Of a DNA stretch of 64,000 bases, positions 43,298-52,158 are shown piece by piece. Position 1 is the stretch's first letter. The number at the start of each line of letters is the position of its first letter. The translations under genes were made by a program, and so were the position numbers. Origin of the DNA: Flavobacterium sp. SUN052 (GTDB lineage Bacteria > Bacteroidota > Bacteroidia > Flavobacteriales > Flavobacteriaceae); NCBI RefSeq assembly GCF_028867935.1, contig NZ_JAPQNS010000015.1, positions 62,001 through 126,000 on the forward strand, read 5' to 3'. The notes under the pieces are model-generated. The model made no database searches. It was given only the letters and a program-made list of their open reading frames with translations, and was not told the DNA's origin.

Positions 43298-44947
43298 ATG
43301 ACATTTCGCCCACTTCTCGTTTTCCTTTTCCTGTTTTCACTACCCATTCTGTTGCAAAACTGTGCCCAGGTGGCCAGCCCGCCGGGTGGAAAAAAAGATA
43401 CGCTTGCGCCAAAACTAGTCGAAAGTACGCCCAAAAATCGCCAGTTAAATTATCAGGGCAAAACGGTCGAATTGCTGTTCGATGAGTATGTTTCAGCTGA
43501 AAATCTGCAACAAAAACTCCTGATCACTCCGCAGGACACAAACCCGTACACAGTACGGCAGTTGCCCCAGGGGCTTAGATTAACTTTCAACGATAAGTTT
43601 AAGCCCAATACCACCTATACAATCAGTTTTGCCGATGCCATCCGCGACGTAACCGAGCGTAATGTTGCCGAAAATCCAAAGCTGGTGTTTAGCACCGGTG
43701 ATGCCATTGACTCGCTCCGTATTGGCGGCAAAATACTGGATGCCGATACTAAACTACCTATTTTCAACATGGTCGTTGGTCTGTTTGGTCCGAACGATAC
43801 GCTGCCTGTTCAACGCAAACGGCCTCAGTATTTTGCGCGAACCGATACGAACGGAATTTATCTGATCGAAAACATAAAGGCGGGTCTCTATAAACCGTAT
43901 GCGTTTGAGGATAAAGACCTTAACCTCGTCAACAACCAGCCGGGTGAGCGGGTAGGATTCCGTGATACAATCGTGAACCTTACCCGTAATTACGATGATG
44001 TTGACATTATTGGTTTCCGGGGCACCGTTAAACCGCGCGTAACCCGGCGCGAACGCACCGACGAAACAATGGGCTTCGAGCTGAGTAGCGGTATTGCCAG
44101 CTACAAGCTTAAACCCCAGCCGCCTACCAGCGCCAGCGTAACCCCCGCCGATACCGTTGTGTCGTTTCTGGAGAGGCCCAACCTTATCCGGGTTTACAAA
44201 CCTACCGGGCGAGCAGCTGGTGATACAATTTCCGTGGCAATTACAACGCTGGACTCAACGGGCAACATCACCGAATTAAAAGAACGGATTTATTTCTCGC
44301 CCCTTAAATCCCGAGCCCGCGACAAAACGGCCCTGACATTTGACATTGACCCGAAGCCCGGTGAGCAGATTGATAACAATCAGGTGTTTACGCTTATCTT
44401 CAATAAGCCTGTTAAAACCTTTGATCAAACTCGATTCCGACTGTTTCGCTCCGACAGTACAAAGGCCTTACCGGCCACGGCTACCTCCTTGTCGTTTAGC
44501 AATGGAAACGCCCGCCTGACCATTACGGCCCGCACCAACCTGAGCGATACCCTGAATCTGCTTTTTCAGCGAGGAGCGTTTATTAGTGTGCAGAACGATA
44601 CAGCGGCCCGGGCCAGAATCCAGTATCGCGTGCTTAACCCCGACGACTATGGCCTGATTGCGGGCACCGTAAACCGCCCGCCCGGGGAGAAATTCGTGGT
44701 AGAATTAACTGACGAGAGCTATAAAGTTATTCGGTCGGTGGCAAACGCGTCGAATTATTCGTTTCCGCGCCTGAAACCGGGCCGCTACCGGGTGCGTCTG
44801 ATTGTGGATCGAAACGGCAACGGTCGACGGGATGCGGGCAACATTCAGAAGTTAATCCAACCCGAAGAAATCATTTATCACCCCGGCGTTCAGAAGGGCG
44901 TAATTCTGTTGAAAGCCAACTTCGAGCTGACGGATATTGATTTTTGA
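43298..44947 (+). CDS. Ig-like domain lipoprotein
   Basis: 549 residues with a lipoprotein signal (LFSLPILLQNC). N-terminal SbsA/Big_5-type Ig-like domain (GKTVELLFDEYVSAENLQQK, FKPNTTYTISFADAIRD), a middle with a carboxypeptidase-like regulatory repeat (KLPIFNMVVGLFGPNDT, NGIYLIENIKAGLYKPYAFE), a second Ig-like part near 370-440 (VFTLIFNKPVKTFDQTRF), and a C-terminal VTD-like end with NRNGNGRRDAG-type calcium-binding loop (VDRNGNGRRDAGN). Envelope lipoprotein, role unknown; widespread in the phylum. A terminator follows at 45054. Confidence 0.85.
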   Translation: MTFRPLLVFLFLFSLPILLQNCAQVASPPGGKKDTLAPKLVESTPKNRQLNYQGKTVELLFDEYVSAENLQQKLLITPQDTNPYTVRQLPQGLRLTFNDKFKPNTTYTISFADAIRDVTERNVAENPKLVFSTGDAIDSLRIGGKILDADTKLPIFNMVVGLFGPNDTLPVQRKRPQYFARTDTNGIYLIENIKAGLYKPYAFEDKDLNLVNNQPGERVGFRDTIVNLTRNYDDVDIIGFRGTVKPRVTRRERTDETMGFELSSGIASYKLKPQPPTSASVTPADTVVSFLERPNLIRVYKPTGRAAGDTISVAITTLDSTGNITELKERIYFSPLKSRARDKTALTFDIDPKPGEQIDNNQVFTLIFNKPVKTFDQTRFRLFRSDSTKALPATATSLSFSNGNARLTITARTNLSDTLNLLFQRGAFISVQNDTAARARIQYRVLNPDDYGLIAGTVNRPPGEKFVVELTDESYKVIRSVANASNYSFPRLKPGRYRVRLIVDRNGNGRRDAGNIQKLIQPEEIIYHPGVQKGVILLKANFELTDIDF

Positions 44948-45053
44948 GGGTACCAGCCTACCCCATTTTCAACGTAAAACCCGGTAATACGTCCTCGCCC
45001 GAAAGTGCCCTAGAAAATGTAGCGTCCAGTATACAGCTTACGTTTTCACTCCT

Positions 45054-45081
45054 CGGTCTGTGTCCTCACAGACCGTTTTTT
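45054..45081 (+). terminator. Rho-independent terminator
   Basis: 9-bp stem CGGTCTGTG / CACAGACCG (45054-45062 and 45067-45075), loop TCCT, then TTTTTT. Ends the Ig-like lipoprotein transcript. Confidence 0.85.
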
Positions 45082-45087
45082 ATCGCT

Positions 45088-45095
45088 TAACTTTG
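45088..45095 (+). promoter_or_regulatory. Possible Bacteroidota -7 box
   Basis: TAACTTTG fits TAnnTTTG, right after the terminator and 55 bases before the next ATG; spacing to a -33 element is not clear. Confidence 0.35.
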
Positions 45096-45150
45096 TACGT
45101 TCTGATTTAAGGATGATCCCACCGGAAAGTCAACCATAATTAAAAGCAGC

Positions 45151-45804
45151 ATGAAACTGAAAACATCCCACCGATTCTGGCTCCTCGTTCTTGTAGGTGT
45201 TCTGATCTGGATCGCTACCGATATATATATTCCCCGCGAACACAGCATCCGGCAGTTCGACCCCAACAGTGTGGCCCGCATCGAGGCCGCCATGTGGCGG
45301 TCGTATTACAACCAAAGCCCATTCAAGCTTTACAGGCAACTAGCGGGTGGCCTTCGCAACCAGTTCAATGCCCCCTATTGGCGGTCGTATGGTCTGGCGT
45401 TTCAGGCCAGTCGGGCAGCATTTGTGTTTAAAGAAGGTGCATCGCGGGCCGATTATGAAAAGGCAATTCCTTTACTCGAAGATTATTACAGCGACATTCA
45501 GCAGCTGTCTAAAGAGAAATTCGATATAAAGAAAGTAGCTCGTCTGGAACTGGAATGGTGGATTATTCATCGGGATCGCGAAAAGTATTCGTACGACGAC
45601 CTGGCCAAAGCACTGGCTCAAACAGCGGGTGCACTATACGGCGTTTCACCCGACAAATTCGCGGACTACAGCAAGCTACGCGCTCAGGCCATGCGCCAGT
45701 GCGACGAAGCCCAAAAGCGGGGCATGATCAAAGAAGCCGACTGGCAACGCATCGAACAACAGTTGATGTGGGCCTGGCAGGGCCTGTATCGGGTGGTCGG
45801 CTGA
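45151..45804 (+). CDS. Membrane-anchored hypothetical protein
   Basis: 217 residues. One N-terminal membrane anchor (FWLLVLVGVLIWIATDIYI) and a helical soluble domain thereafter, rich in Trp/Tyr/Arg (AAMWRSYYNQSPFKLYRQLA, QQLMWAWQGLYRV), facing the outside of the inner membrane. No catalytic motif. It may belong with no neighbour: the next gene is a methyltransferase 66 bases on. No family recognised. Confidence 0.6.
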   Translation: MKLKTSHRFWLLVLVGVLIWIATDIYIPREHSIRQFDPNSVARIEAAMWRSYYNQSPFKLYRQLAGGLRNQFNAPYWRSYGLAFQASRAAFVFKEGASRADYEKAIPLLEDYYSDIQQLSKEKFDIKKVARLELEWWIIHRDREKYSYDDLAKALAQTAGALYGVSPDKFADYSKLRAQAMRQCDEAQKRGMIKEADWQRIEQQLMWAWQGLYRVVG

Positions 45805-45870
45805 GGGGTCCTTTACATTACTCAATCAAAATCAACATTCAGCGGTTGTATAGCCAGATACTTCTTTTTG

Positions 45871-46914
45871 ATGCAACTTTCTATCTCTCCCGACAATCCG
45901 CTTGAGTGGTTTGCGCTCCGCGCCGACGTAGTGCCCTGGCCACTGCTTCACGCCCAAATTATGCCTGTAATGGCTAAAGCAGTGCTCGAAGCTGCCGATA
46001 AGGGTGTTTTTGAGGCTGTGGCTAACGGTGCGAACACGGTCGAGATGGTAGCGCAAACTTGCCAGCTTCATGCCAAAGCCACCCGGGAACTCATGGGTTT
46101 GCTAACGGCTATGCACTACTTCCGGTTTAAGGATGGGCAGTTTTCGTTAACGAAATCGGCTCGGAAATGGGTATTGAAAGAAAACCCGGAATCGGTGTAT
46201 GGCATGATGCTATTCAACAACCGGGTGATGTGGGCATGGCTCGATCACATGGGCGAATATCTGCAAACGGGCAAAGGCATTCACTACCATGATAACCTCA
46301 GCACCGATCAGTGGCACTATTACCAGAATGCGATGCTGGCCGCCACCGGTACCGAAGCAAAGGAGTTTGGCACCAGAACCCCAGTCCCTAAAAATGCAAC
46401 CGCTATGCTGGACATTGGTGGTTCTCATGGCCAACATTCGGTGGCTCTTTGTCGGCGGGTACCAACGCTCCAGTCAACCGTTCTGGACCTGCCCGAAGCC
46501 ATCGAACAGGCCGCTCCACTGCTTGCCCGGCTCGGCCTGGGTGACCGGGTCCGGCACAAAGCCGGAAACGCCCTCACCGACGATTTTGGCATTGAACAAT
46601 ACGACATTGTGCTGATGTCGAGCCTGGCGCATCATTTCAACGACGAACAGAACCGACTGATAGCCCAAAAAGTTACACGGGCACTAAAGCCGGGGGGCAT
46701 TTACATCATCAACGAATTTATACGGCCCGAGCCTGGCGCCAAACCTGAATTGGTTGGTGGCTCCACTGATCTATTTTACGGCCTCACCAGCACGGCTGGA
46801 AATTATTCCATTGCCGAAATTCAGGCATGGCAGGAAGCCGCTGGGCTAAAATCAAATAAAGTAATGGCCTATCGAACCATTCCTGGCCGGGCAATGGTCG
46901 TCGCAAAAAATTGA
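45871..46914 (+). CDS. SAM-dependent O-methyltransferase-like protein
   Basis: 347 residues from the ATG at 45871. Helical dimerisation/winged-helix N-terminus (MPVMAKAVLEAADKGVFEAV, VEMVAQTCQLHAKATRELMG) and a class I methyltransferase fold: motif I MLDIGGSHGQHSVALC, acidic end of strand 2 TVLDLPEAI, then DIVLMSSLAHHFND and LKPGGIYIINEFI. This matches the family-2 O-methyltransferases of secondary metabolism. Substrate unknown; no biosynthetic cluster surrounds it. Confidence 0.83.
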   Translation: MQLSISPDNPLEWFALRADVVPWPLLHAQIMPVMAKAVLEAADKGVFEAVANGANTVEMVAQTCQLHAKATRELMGLLTAMHYFRFKDGQFSLTKSARKWVLKENPESVYGMMLFNNRVMWAWLDHMGEYLQTGKGIHYHDNLSTDQWHYYQNAMLAATGTEAKEFGTRTPVPKNATAMLDIGGSHGQHSVALCRRVPTLQSTVLDLPEAIEQAAPLLARLGLGDRVRHKAGNALTDDFGIEQYDIVLMSSLAHHFNDEQNRLIAQKVTRALKPGGIYIINEFIRPEPGAKPELVGGSTDLFYGLTSTAGNYSIAEIQAWQEAAGLKSNKVMAYRTIPGRAMVVAKN

Positions 46915-47050
46915 CTTCTAACAATTTTTAACGTGTCAAAAGCACGAACTTTGCGGTTCCCGTTGTTCTTAAGTAGTGAAGTCGTGATTAGGTAAATTGG
47001 TAATTACCCGATGACCTAATTACCAGCTTACTTAATGCCCCCGTATTACC

Positions 47051-47884
47051 ATGAGAGAATGCATAGTGGTCATCCCGACCTACAACGAAATAGAGAATAT
47101 TGAAGCGATCATCCGCAAGGTTTTTTCTCTGCGTGATGGTGGGCCCGACTGCCCGTTCGATCTGCTCATTGTAGACGATGGCTCTCCCGACGGGACAGCG
47201 CAGGTAGTGCGTGATATTCAGGCCGAAATGGCTGGCTCAGGCACTGTTGCCCGGCTGCATTTGCTGGAACGCAAGGGGAAACTGGGCCTCGGTACCGCTT
47301 ATCTCGACGGGTTCAAATGGGGCATGGCGCGGGGTTACAATTATTTTTTCGAGATGGATGCCGACTTCTCGCACAACCCCAATGATTTGATTCGGCTGTA
47401 CCACGCCTGCGCTGACGGCACACTCGATGATTCAGGAAAACAACTTCCACCCGCCGACGTTGCCGTTGGTTCGCGTTACATAAAAGGTGTAAACGTGGTG
47501 AACTGGCCAATGGGACGGGTGCTCATGTCTTATTTTGCGGGTGTTTACGTGCGTAATGTAACAGGAATGCCCATTATGGACCCTACGGCAGGGTTCGTTT
47601 GCTATACGCGCCGGGTGCTGGATACGATCCTCCAAAATCGCATTCGATTTGTGGGGTATGCCTTCCAGATCGAGATGAAATTTACATGCTGGAAATACGG
47701 TTTCAGCTTGGTGGAGGTACCCATTATTTTCACCGACCGTACGCGGGGCACGTCGAAAATGTCTACCAAAATTTTTAAAGAAGCTGTCTTCGGCGTACTG
47801 CAAATGAAAGTTGGGTCGTTTTTCCGGCATTACATCCCCGGTCGCCCTGCGTTGACAGTTGAACCGGAGAAAGTATCTGTTTAG
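47051..47884 (+). CDS. Polyprenol monophosphomannose synthase-like GT2
   Basis: 277 residues, GT-A fold of the dolichol-phosphate mannose synthase type, moving a sugar from a nucleotide to a polyprenyl phosphate on the inner face of the membrane. Seen: VVIPTYNEIENIEAIIRKV, DDGSPDGTAQVV, LGTAYLDGFKWGMARGYNYF, the metal-site EMDADFSHNPND and FTDRTRGTSKMSTKIFKEAV. No C-terminal membrane domain, so a single-domain form. A promoter is not evident; followed by an inverted repeat. Confidence 0.9.
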   Translation: MRECIVVIPTYNEIENIEAIIRKVFSLRDGGPDCPFDLLIVDDGSPDGTAQVVRDIQAEMAGSGTVARLHLLERKGKLGLGTAYLDGFKWGMARGYNYFFEMDADFSHNPNDLIRLYHACADGTLDDSGKQLPPADVAVGSRYIKGVNVVNWPMGRVLMSYFAGVYVRNVTGMPIMDPTAGFVCYTRRVLDTILQNRIRFVGYAFQIEMKFTCWKYGFSLVEVPIIFTDRTRGTSKMSTKIFKEAVFGVLQMKVGSFFRHYIPGRPALTVEPEKVSV

Positions 47885-47887
47885 TTA

Positions 47888-47947
47888 AACACGAAGACAC
47901 GGAATGCACAGAGTTTAGTCTCACTGTTTATTCCGTGTCTTCGTGTT
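47888..47947. repeat. Inverted repeat between convergent genes
   Basis: 18-bp perfect arms (left AACACGAAGACACGGAAT, 47888-47905; right 47930-47947). Between the GT2 stop and the RmlD-like stop; likely ends both transcripts. Confidence 0.8.
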
Positions 47948-47957
47948 CAATCAATAA

Positions 47958-48869
47958 TTACACCACTCGCTGGCTTATCTGGTCGGCCAACATCGCAATT
48001 CCTTCCGAAAAGCTATGCGGATTGTACCCTAATTCGGTACGAGCTTTGTCGATAATAAAACCTGTGCGGGGTGGTCGACGGGCTGTTTGCTTAAATGTTG
48101 AGCCATCAGCCTGTGCAATCAACGATTTGTCGAGGTTGAAAAAGTCAGCTGTTTGAATGGCCATTTCGTAAGGCGTCAACACTTCTTTCCCCGAAATATT
48201 GAAGATCCCTTCGGCCCGTTTTGTGGCTATCAACGCACACCCAGCAGCCAAATCTTCGGCTAGTGTTGGGCTACGAAACTGATCGGTCACTACGTTGATC
48301 TTCTTACCGTCTTCCAGCGATTTTTTCACCCATAAGATGATATTGCTCCGGCTCATGTCGTGCGCAATGCCGTACACCAGTACGGTCCGGGCGATAGCCC
48401 AGCGAACCCCTGAAGCATTCCTAACCACTTTTTCAGCGGCATATTTGCTCCATCCGTAAAAACTGATCGGATTTCCCTCGGCCTGTTCGTCATACGGGCC
48501 AGCCTCACCATCAAAAATAAAATCAGTTGATACGTGGCATAAGAATGCGCCCGTTTGCCGACAACCTTCGACGATGTATTCAACCGCCATTACATTTTGC
48601 AGCCAGCAGTCATCTTTCTGAAGTTCGCACTTATCCACATCGGTCATGGCTGCGCCGTGGATAACCGCGTCAGGCCGAACTTCACCAATCACGTCGAGCA
48701 CCTGCTGGCGATTGGTGATGTCCATCGAACGATACGTGTAGCCTTCTGAATACGGCAAACGGTTTTCTCCCCGCGCTGTTGCTACGAGATCAATGCTGGC
48801 ATCTTTTGCCAGTAGGTCAACTAATTTCTGGCCTAACAAACCGTTAGCCCCAGTTATAAGAATACGCAT
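47958..48869 (-). CDS. RmlD-like NAD(P)-dependent reductase
   Basis: 303 residues, extended SDR of the dTDP-4-dehydrorhamnose reductase type. Rossmann start RILITGANGLLGQKLVDLL, PDAVIHGAAMTDVDKCE, CHVSTDFIFDGEAGPYDE and the active-site FYGWSKYAAEKVV with the YxxxK pair. It reduces a nucleotide-sugar ketone in rhamnose-type synthesis, but without rmlA, B, C nearby the substrate is open. Confidence 0.85.
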   Translation of the reverse strand: MRILITGANGLLGQKLVDLLAKDASIDLVATARGENRLPYSEGYTYRSMDITNRQQVLDVIGEVRPDAVIHGAAMTDVDKCELQKDDCWLQNVMAVEYIVEGCRQTGAFLCHVSTDFIFDGEAGPYDEQAEGNPISFYGWSKYAAEKVVRNASGVRWAIARTVLVYGIAHDMSRSNIILWVKKSLEDGKKINVVTDQFRSPTLAEDLAAGCALIATKRAEGIFNISGKEVLTPYEMAIQTADFFNLDKSLIAQADGSTFKQTARRPPRTGFIIDKARTELGYNPHSFSEGIAMLADQISQRVV

Positions 48870-48881
48870 GATGTTGGTGTA

Positions 48882-48907
48882 GTAGAGACCGGTCCGCCGG
48901 TCTCTAC
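48882..48907. repeat. Short hairpin overlapping a stop codon
   Basis: 11-bp stem GTAGAGACCGG / CCGGTCTCTAC with loop TCCG, in the 34-base gap between the cyclophilin stop (48904) and the RmlD-like start (48869). May slow ribosomes or stabilise the message. Confidence 0.65.
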
Positions 48908-49614
48908 AATTTATACAATTTCGCTAGTTTCTTTTTCTTCACCCATTCGCCCGATACTGTCATTCGAATATCTTTTACCGGGCGATCCTGAGCCGCACGA
49001 GGCTGTTTGGCAATACTATCTACCACGGCTAATCCATCGACCACTTGCCCGAAAACCGTATAATTTCCATCTAAGTGTGGTGTGCCCCCGAGAGTTTGAT
49101 ATATCTGTTTTTGTTCGGGAGTTGGCAATCGGCCATTCATACCCTGGATACGGGCAAGTTGCTGTTGCATACCAGCCTCATCCCATACTTTCCCCTGTAC
49201 TATGTAGAATTGGCAACCGCTTGACGCCTTTTCAGGGTTATTGTTGCGGGCAGCGGCCAGGGCTCCTTTTTTGTGGAATAGGGTTGGCACAAACTCTGCC
49301 GGAATTTTGTAGCCTATATCGCCACCACCCAACGGTTGCCCCGGTTCGGCTTTTTTTGAATTCGGATCGCCCCCCTGCACCATGAATTCCTGGATAATGC
49401 GGTGAAAAAGAAGCCCATCGTAAAACTTATCGTTGACGAGTTTAATGAAATTTTCTTTATGCTTCGGGGTCTCATCGCTCAGCAGCAACTTCATAGGGCC
49501 AAAATCAGTCGCTATCGTAACCAGAAAATCTTTCTTTTTCCTCGGTGCGCCGTCGCGCTTTTGTGCTGTGGAAAGCAGAGGAAGCAGAAAAAGAAGGAGA
49601 AGAAGTTTTTTCAC
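48904..49614 (-). CDS. Secreted peptidyl-prolyl cis-trans isomerase, cyclophilin type
   Basis: 236 residues, signal peptide LLLLLFLLPLLSTAQK. Cyclophilin fold: ETPKHKENFIKLVNDKFYD, LLFHRIIQEFMVQGGDPNSK, PAEFVPTLFHKKGALAAAR and SSGCQFYIVQG, with the catalytic Arg in FHRII. Periplasmic folding helper; the C-terminal tail is basic (WVKKKKLAKLYK). Its start overlaps the ABC ATPase stop by four bases. Confidence 0.93.
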   Translation of the reverse strand: MKKLLLLLFLLPLLSTAQKRDGAPRKKKDFLVTIATDFGPMKLLLSDETPKHKENFIKLVNDKFYDGLLFHRIIQEFMVQGGDPNSKKAEPGQPLGGGDIGYKIPAEFVPTLFHKKGALAAARNNNPEKASSGCQFYIVQGKVWDEAGMQQQLARIQGMNGRLPTPEQKQIYQTLGGTPHLDGNYTVFGQVVDGLAVVDSIAKQPRAAQDRPVKDIRMTVSGEWVKKKKLAKLYKL

Positions 49615-50237
49615 AGATTTACCCGATTTTGAAATACGTCTTTCAGTCGTTGATCGTGCGTGACAACCACCAAACTAGCCCCAATTTGCCCGGATTGACG
49701 ATGAAGAAGGTCAATCACCCGGTCGGTGTTGGTATCGTCGAGGCTGGATGTTGGCTCATCAGCCAAAATAACATTGGGTTGGTTCATTACAGCTCGGGCA
49801 ATGCTCACGCGCTGTTGTTCACCCTGGCTAAGCTGGTTCGTTTTTTTATCTAAGCGATCCGTAAAGCCCAATTGGCCGGCCAGTTCACGTGCTCGATTCT
49901 TATTTTGGGGCTGACCAGCTAAATAGTTAGCCATCAGCAAATTATCCATCACCGATAACGAGCTGACAAAGTGTGGTTTCTGGTAAACAATGCCTACATT
50001 TTTGGCTCGAAACGCTGCTGTCTCGGCTGCGCTCAACTGAGTCAGATCGGTACTATTCATCACTACTGAACCCCCTTTGGGTTTCAGCAATAAGGCCAGC
50101 AGATGTAGCAGGGTTGTTTTACCCGTACCTGAGCGGCCCAGAATCAGGAGCGCTTCGCGGTCGGCGCACGAAAGATCAGGAAAGGCGAACTGTTTGTCGG
50201 AACCGTAGGCGAACGTCAGCGATTGTGTTGTTAACAT
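49611..50237 (-). CDS. ABC transporter ATP-binding protein (LolD/MacB type)
   Basis: 208 residues. Walker [14 protein letters not shown]-loop [11 protein letters not shown], signature [15 protein letters not shown], Walker [14 protein letters not shown] and H-loop VVVTHDQRL. The sequence resembles LolD/MacB-type ATPases that power lipoprotein release or efflux. No permease adjoins it; it is coupled instead with the cyclophilin gene. Confidence 0.93.
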   Translation of the reverse strand: MLTTQSLTFAYGSDKQFAFPDLSCADREALLILGRSGTGKTTLLHLLALLLKPKGGSVVMNSTDLTQLSAAETAAFRAKNVGIVYQKPHFVSSLSVMDNLLMANYLAGQPQNKNRARELAGQLGFTDRLDKKTNQLSQGEQQRVSIARAVMNQPNVILADEPTSSLDDTNTDRVIDLLHRQSGQIGASLVVVTHDQRLKDVFQNRVNL

Positions 50238-50282
50238 ACCTTAACGCGGGGAGAGCATCCCGGCAAAGTTACGAATTCCGTG

Positions 50283-50290
50283 TAATTTTG
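50283..50290 (+). promoter_or_regulatory. Possible -7 box very close to purN start
   Basis: TAATTTTG fits TAnnTTTG and ends only six bases before the ATG at 50297, so a transcript begun about seven bases on would start at or near the start codon. Confidence 0.35.
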
Positions 50291-50296
50291 GGCCCA

Positions 50297-50899
50297 ATGA
50301 AACGCATCGCCCTTTTTGCTTCTGGTTCTGGCTCTAACGCCGAAAAAATTGCTGATTACTTCGCCGGGCCACGAGAGGCCGACAGTTCCGACGTGGTAAT
50401 CTCATTGGTACTGACCAACAATCCCAAAGCGGGGGTTATTGACCGAGCCCGGCGTGGTTTTGGAACTGGTCAGGTTCACACGCCGGTGCTGGTGTTCGAT
50501 CGGCCGACGTTTTATAAAACCAACCAAATTGTAGAATTACTTCAGAATCAAGGCATTGATTTGATCGTGCTGGCGGGTTTTATGTGGCTTATACCAGCCG
50601 ACCTGGTGCGGGCGTTTCCTAACCGGATTGTGAACATTCATCCGGCTTTGTTACCCAAATATGGCGGAAAGGGTATGTACGGTCATTTTGTGCATGAGGC
50701 TGTGGTAGCAGCTGGTGAAACCGAATCTGGTATCACCATTCATTTCGTTAACGAACACTACGACGAGGGGACCGTTATTTATCAGGCGAGTTGCCCCGTT
50801 GATCCAACCGACACACCCGACGACCTAGCCCGCAAAGTGCAGGTTCTGGAGCATGAACATTATCCAAGAGTAGTGGACGAAGTGCTACAAGCCCTGTAA
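50297..50899 (+). CDS. purN: Phosphoribosylglycinamide formyltransferase PurN
   Basis: 200 residues from the ATG at 50297; the frame runs further upstream but through the ABC gene's opposite strand, so it is not coding there. It formylates GAR with 10-formyl-THF in purine synthesis. Seen: FASGSGSNAEKIADYF, LVLTNNPKAGVIDRA, MWLIPADLVRAFPNRI, NIHPALLPKYGGKGMYG with the catalytic histidine and asparagine, SGITIHFVNEHYDEG. Complete and ordinary. Confidence 0.95.
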   Translation: MKRIALFASGSGSNAEKIADYFAGPREADSSDVVISLVLTNNPKAGVIDRARRGFGTGQVHTPVLVFDRPTFYKTNQIVELLQNQGIDLIVLAGFMWLIPADLVRAFPNRIVNIHPALLPKYGGKGMYGHFVHEAVVAAGETESGITIHFVNEHYDEGTVIYQASCPVDPTDTPDDLARKVQVLEHEHYPRVVDEVLQAL

Positions 50900-50964
50900 A
50901 CTGAACGTTTGTTCTTTGCGTTATCCATCTTAAAGTCGTATCTTCCTATTCTGCTTTACTACCA

Positions 50965-51273
50965 ATGGAACTAACAATAAAAGTTGACGATAAAGAGGGG
51001 CCATTCCTGATCGAATTGCTCAAAAAGTTTCCGTTTGTGCAGGAGGTTTCGGCAGCAGCGACATCGCTTTCAGTAGTTGTAGGTCGTTCAGAAGAACTTT
51101 GGCAATCGAAAGGAAGTAAACTGTTCAACTCGAAAGCTGATTTTGATGCATGGTTAGCCGCACCCAATTCGGCCATTACGCAGAAAAAACCATTGTATTT
51201 GCTACTTGATGAGAGTGGTTATCAGACCGTGCAAAAGCTATTAGGAAGGCTGGAACACGGAATTATGGCCTAG
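50965..51273 (+). CDS. Antitoxin of RES system: DUF2683-like N-terminus with MbcA/ParS-type toxin-binding domain
   Basis: 102 residues, much shorter than the usual Xre/MbcA antitoxins. Residues 1-30 (ELTIKVDDKEGPFLIELLKK, FPFVQEV) look like the DUF2683 strand-helix start found in other antitoxins. Residues 54-102 match the toxin-binding domain: FDAWLAAPNSAI, KPLYLLLDESGYQTVQKLLG, RLEHGIMA. The usual HTH N-terminus is missing. It lies three bases before the RES toxin and probably neutralises it by blocking its active site (inference from the family). Confidence 0.75.
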   Translation: MELTIKVDDKEGPFLIELLKKFPFVQEVSAAATSLSVVVGRSEELWQSKGSKLFNSKADFDAWLAAPNSAITQKKPLYLLLDESGYQTVQKLLGRLEHGIMA

Positions 51274-51276
51274 TAA

Positions 51277-51753
51277 ATGCACGTTTTCAGAATTGCCAGC
51301 AACCAATATATCAGCGACTTATCAGGTTACGGAGCCAAGCTGAATGGGGGGCGATGGAACCGCGAGGGAGTTGCCATTCTTTACACAGGCAGTAGTATAG
51401 CCCTTTGCGCCTGGGAATATTGGGTACACCTTCCTAAAAAGATCAGCCTCAACCAAAACGCATTTGCTGTTGCTACCATACATATTCCCGACACATCTCT
51501 TCTTACGATAAATGCTAATGACCTACCATTCGACTGGGAAACAGCAGATGAAGACTTGTTCGGCATCACCGATAAGTGGATTGAGCAGAATAAGTATTTA
51601 GCCATGCAGGTACCATCCGCCATAATAAGCAATGAGTGCAACTATCTCATTAATCCCTTACACCCTTTATTCGTTGATATCCGTTTAGAATCTGTTTCGC
51701 CGTTTCAGTTTGATCAACGGGCTTTTGGAAAGGTATTGCTGAAAAAACCATGA
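51277..51753 (+). CDS. RES-domain toxin (NAD+ phosphorylase family)
   Basis: 158 residues. RES family motif: LNGGRWNREGVAILYTGSS with Arg26 and Tyr36, AWEYWVHL with Glu47, and the closing segment NYLINPLHPLFVDI. Characterised relatives split NAD+ with phosphate and stop growth when free of antitoxin. Its stop overlaps the ATG of the following lipoprotein gene (four bases). Confidence 0.9.
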   Translation: MHVFRIASNQYISDLSGYGAKLNGGRWNREGVAILYTGSSIALCAWEYWVHLPKKISLNQNAFAVATIHIPDTSLLTINANDLPFDWETADEDLFGITDKWIEQNKYLAMQVPSAIISNECNYLINPLHPLFVDIRLESVSPFQFDQRAFGKVLLKKP

Positions 51754-52130
51754 AATACATACTCGTTTCTTTATTTATTCTTGCCCTATTAACTGGTTGT
51801 TTCCGGCCGGCTATCCCGATCTCGACGGGACCGAAATACCCGATTGATATTTTTTACGAGAACGAAAATCCCGGCCGTCTGTATGATCTTGTACAGGAGA
51901 TGGAAAGTCGGAAAGAGTTGCCGCTGGATAAGAGCCAGAACGCAGATGGACGCATGTTGAGCCGGGGTAATACCATGCAGGACAAAGAATTATTACTGGC
52001 AAAGCTATCACTGGAGGCTAAAAGAGCGGGAGCTGATGCGCTCGTTAACGTGCGGTATACGTATTTTACGACCAAAACCACGAATGGCTACCTACTCTCA
52101 GGGAAGGCCGTAAAATATAAGCCAGAGTAG
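51750..52130 (+). CDS. Lipoprotein translationally coupled to RES toxin
   Basis: 126 residues with a lipobox LTGC after a hydrophobic signal (LVSLFILALLTGC). The soluble domain is a small alpha/beta type with GADALVNVRYTYFTTKT, like DUF4156/YbjQ-type envelope proteins that carry a heavy-metal-binding-like fold. Being overlapped with the toxin gene, it is expressed from the same operon; a role in the system is not known. Confidence 0.7.
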   Translation: MKYILVSLFILALLTGCFRPAIPISTGPKYPIDIFYENENPGRLYDLVQEMESRKELPLDKSQNADGRMLSRGNTMQDKELLLAKLSLEAKRAGADALVNVRYTYFTTKTTNGYLLSGKAVKYKPE

Positions 52131-52158
52131 GTATTGCTCCTGTATCTCCCAACTCATT

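Noticed and set aside
49973..50296. Long upstream extension of the purN frame
   Set aside because: It is antisense to the ABC ATPase gene and adds about 108 residues unlike any PurN; the normal PurN start is the ATG at 50297.
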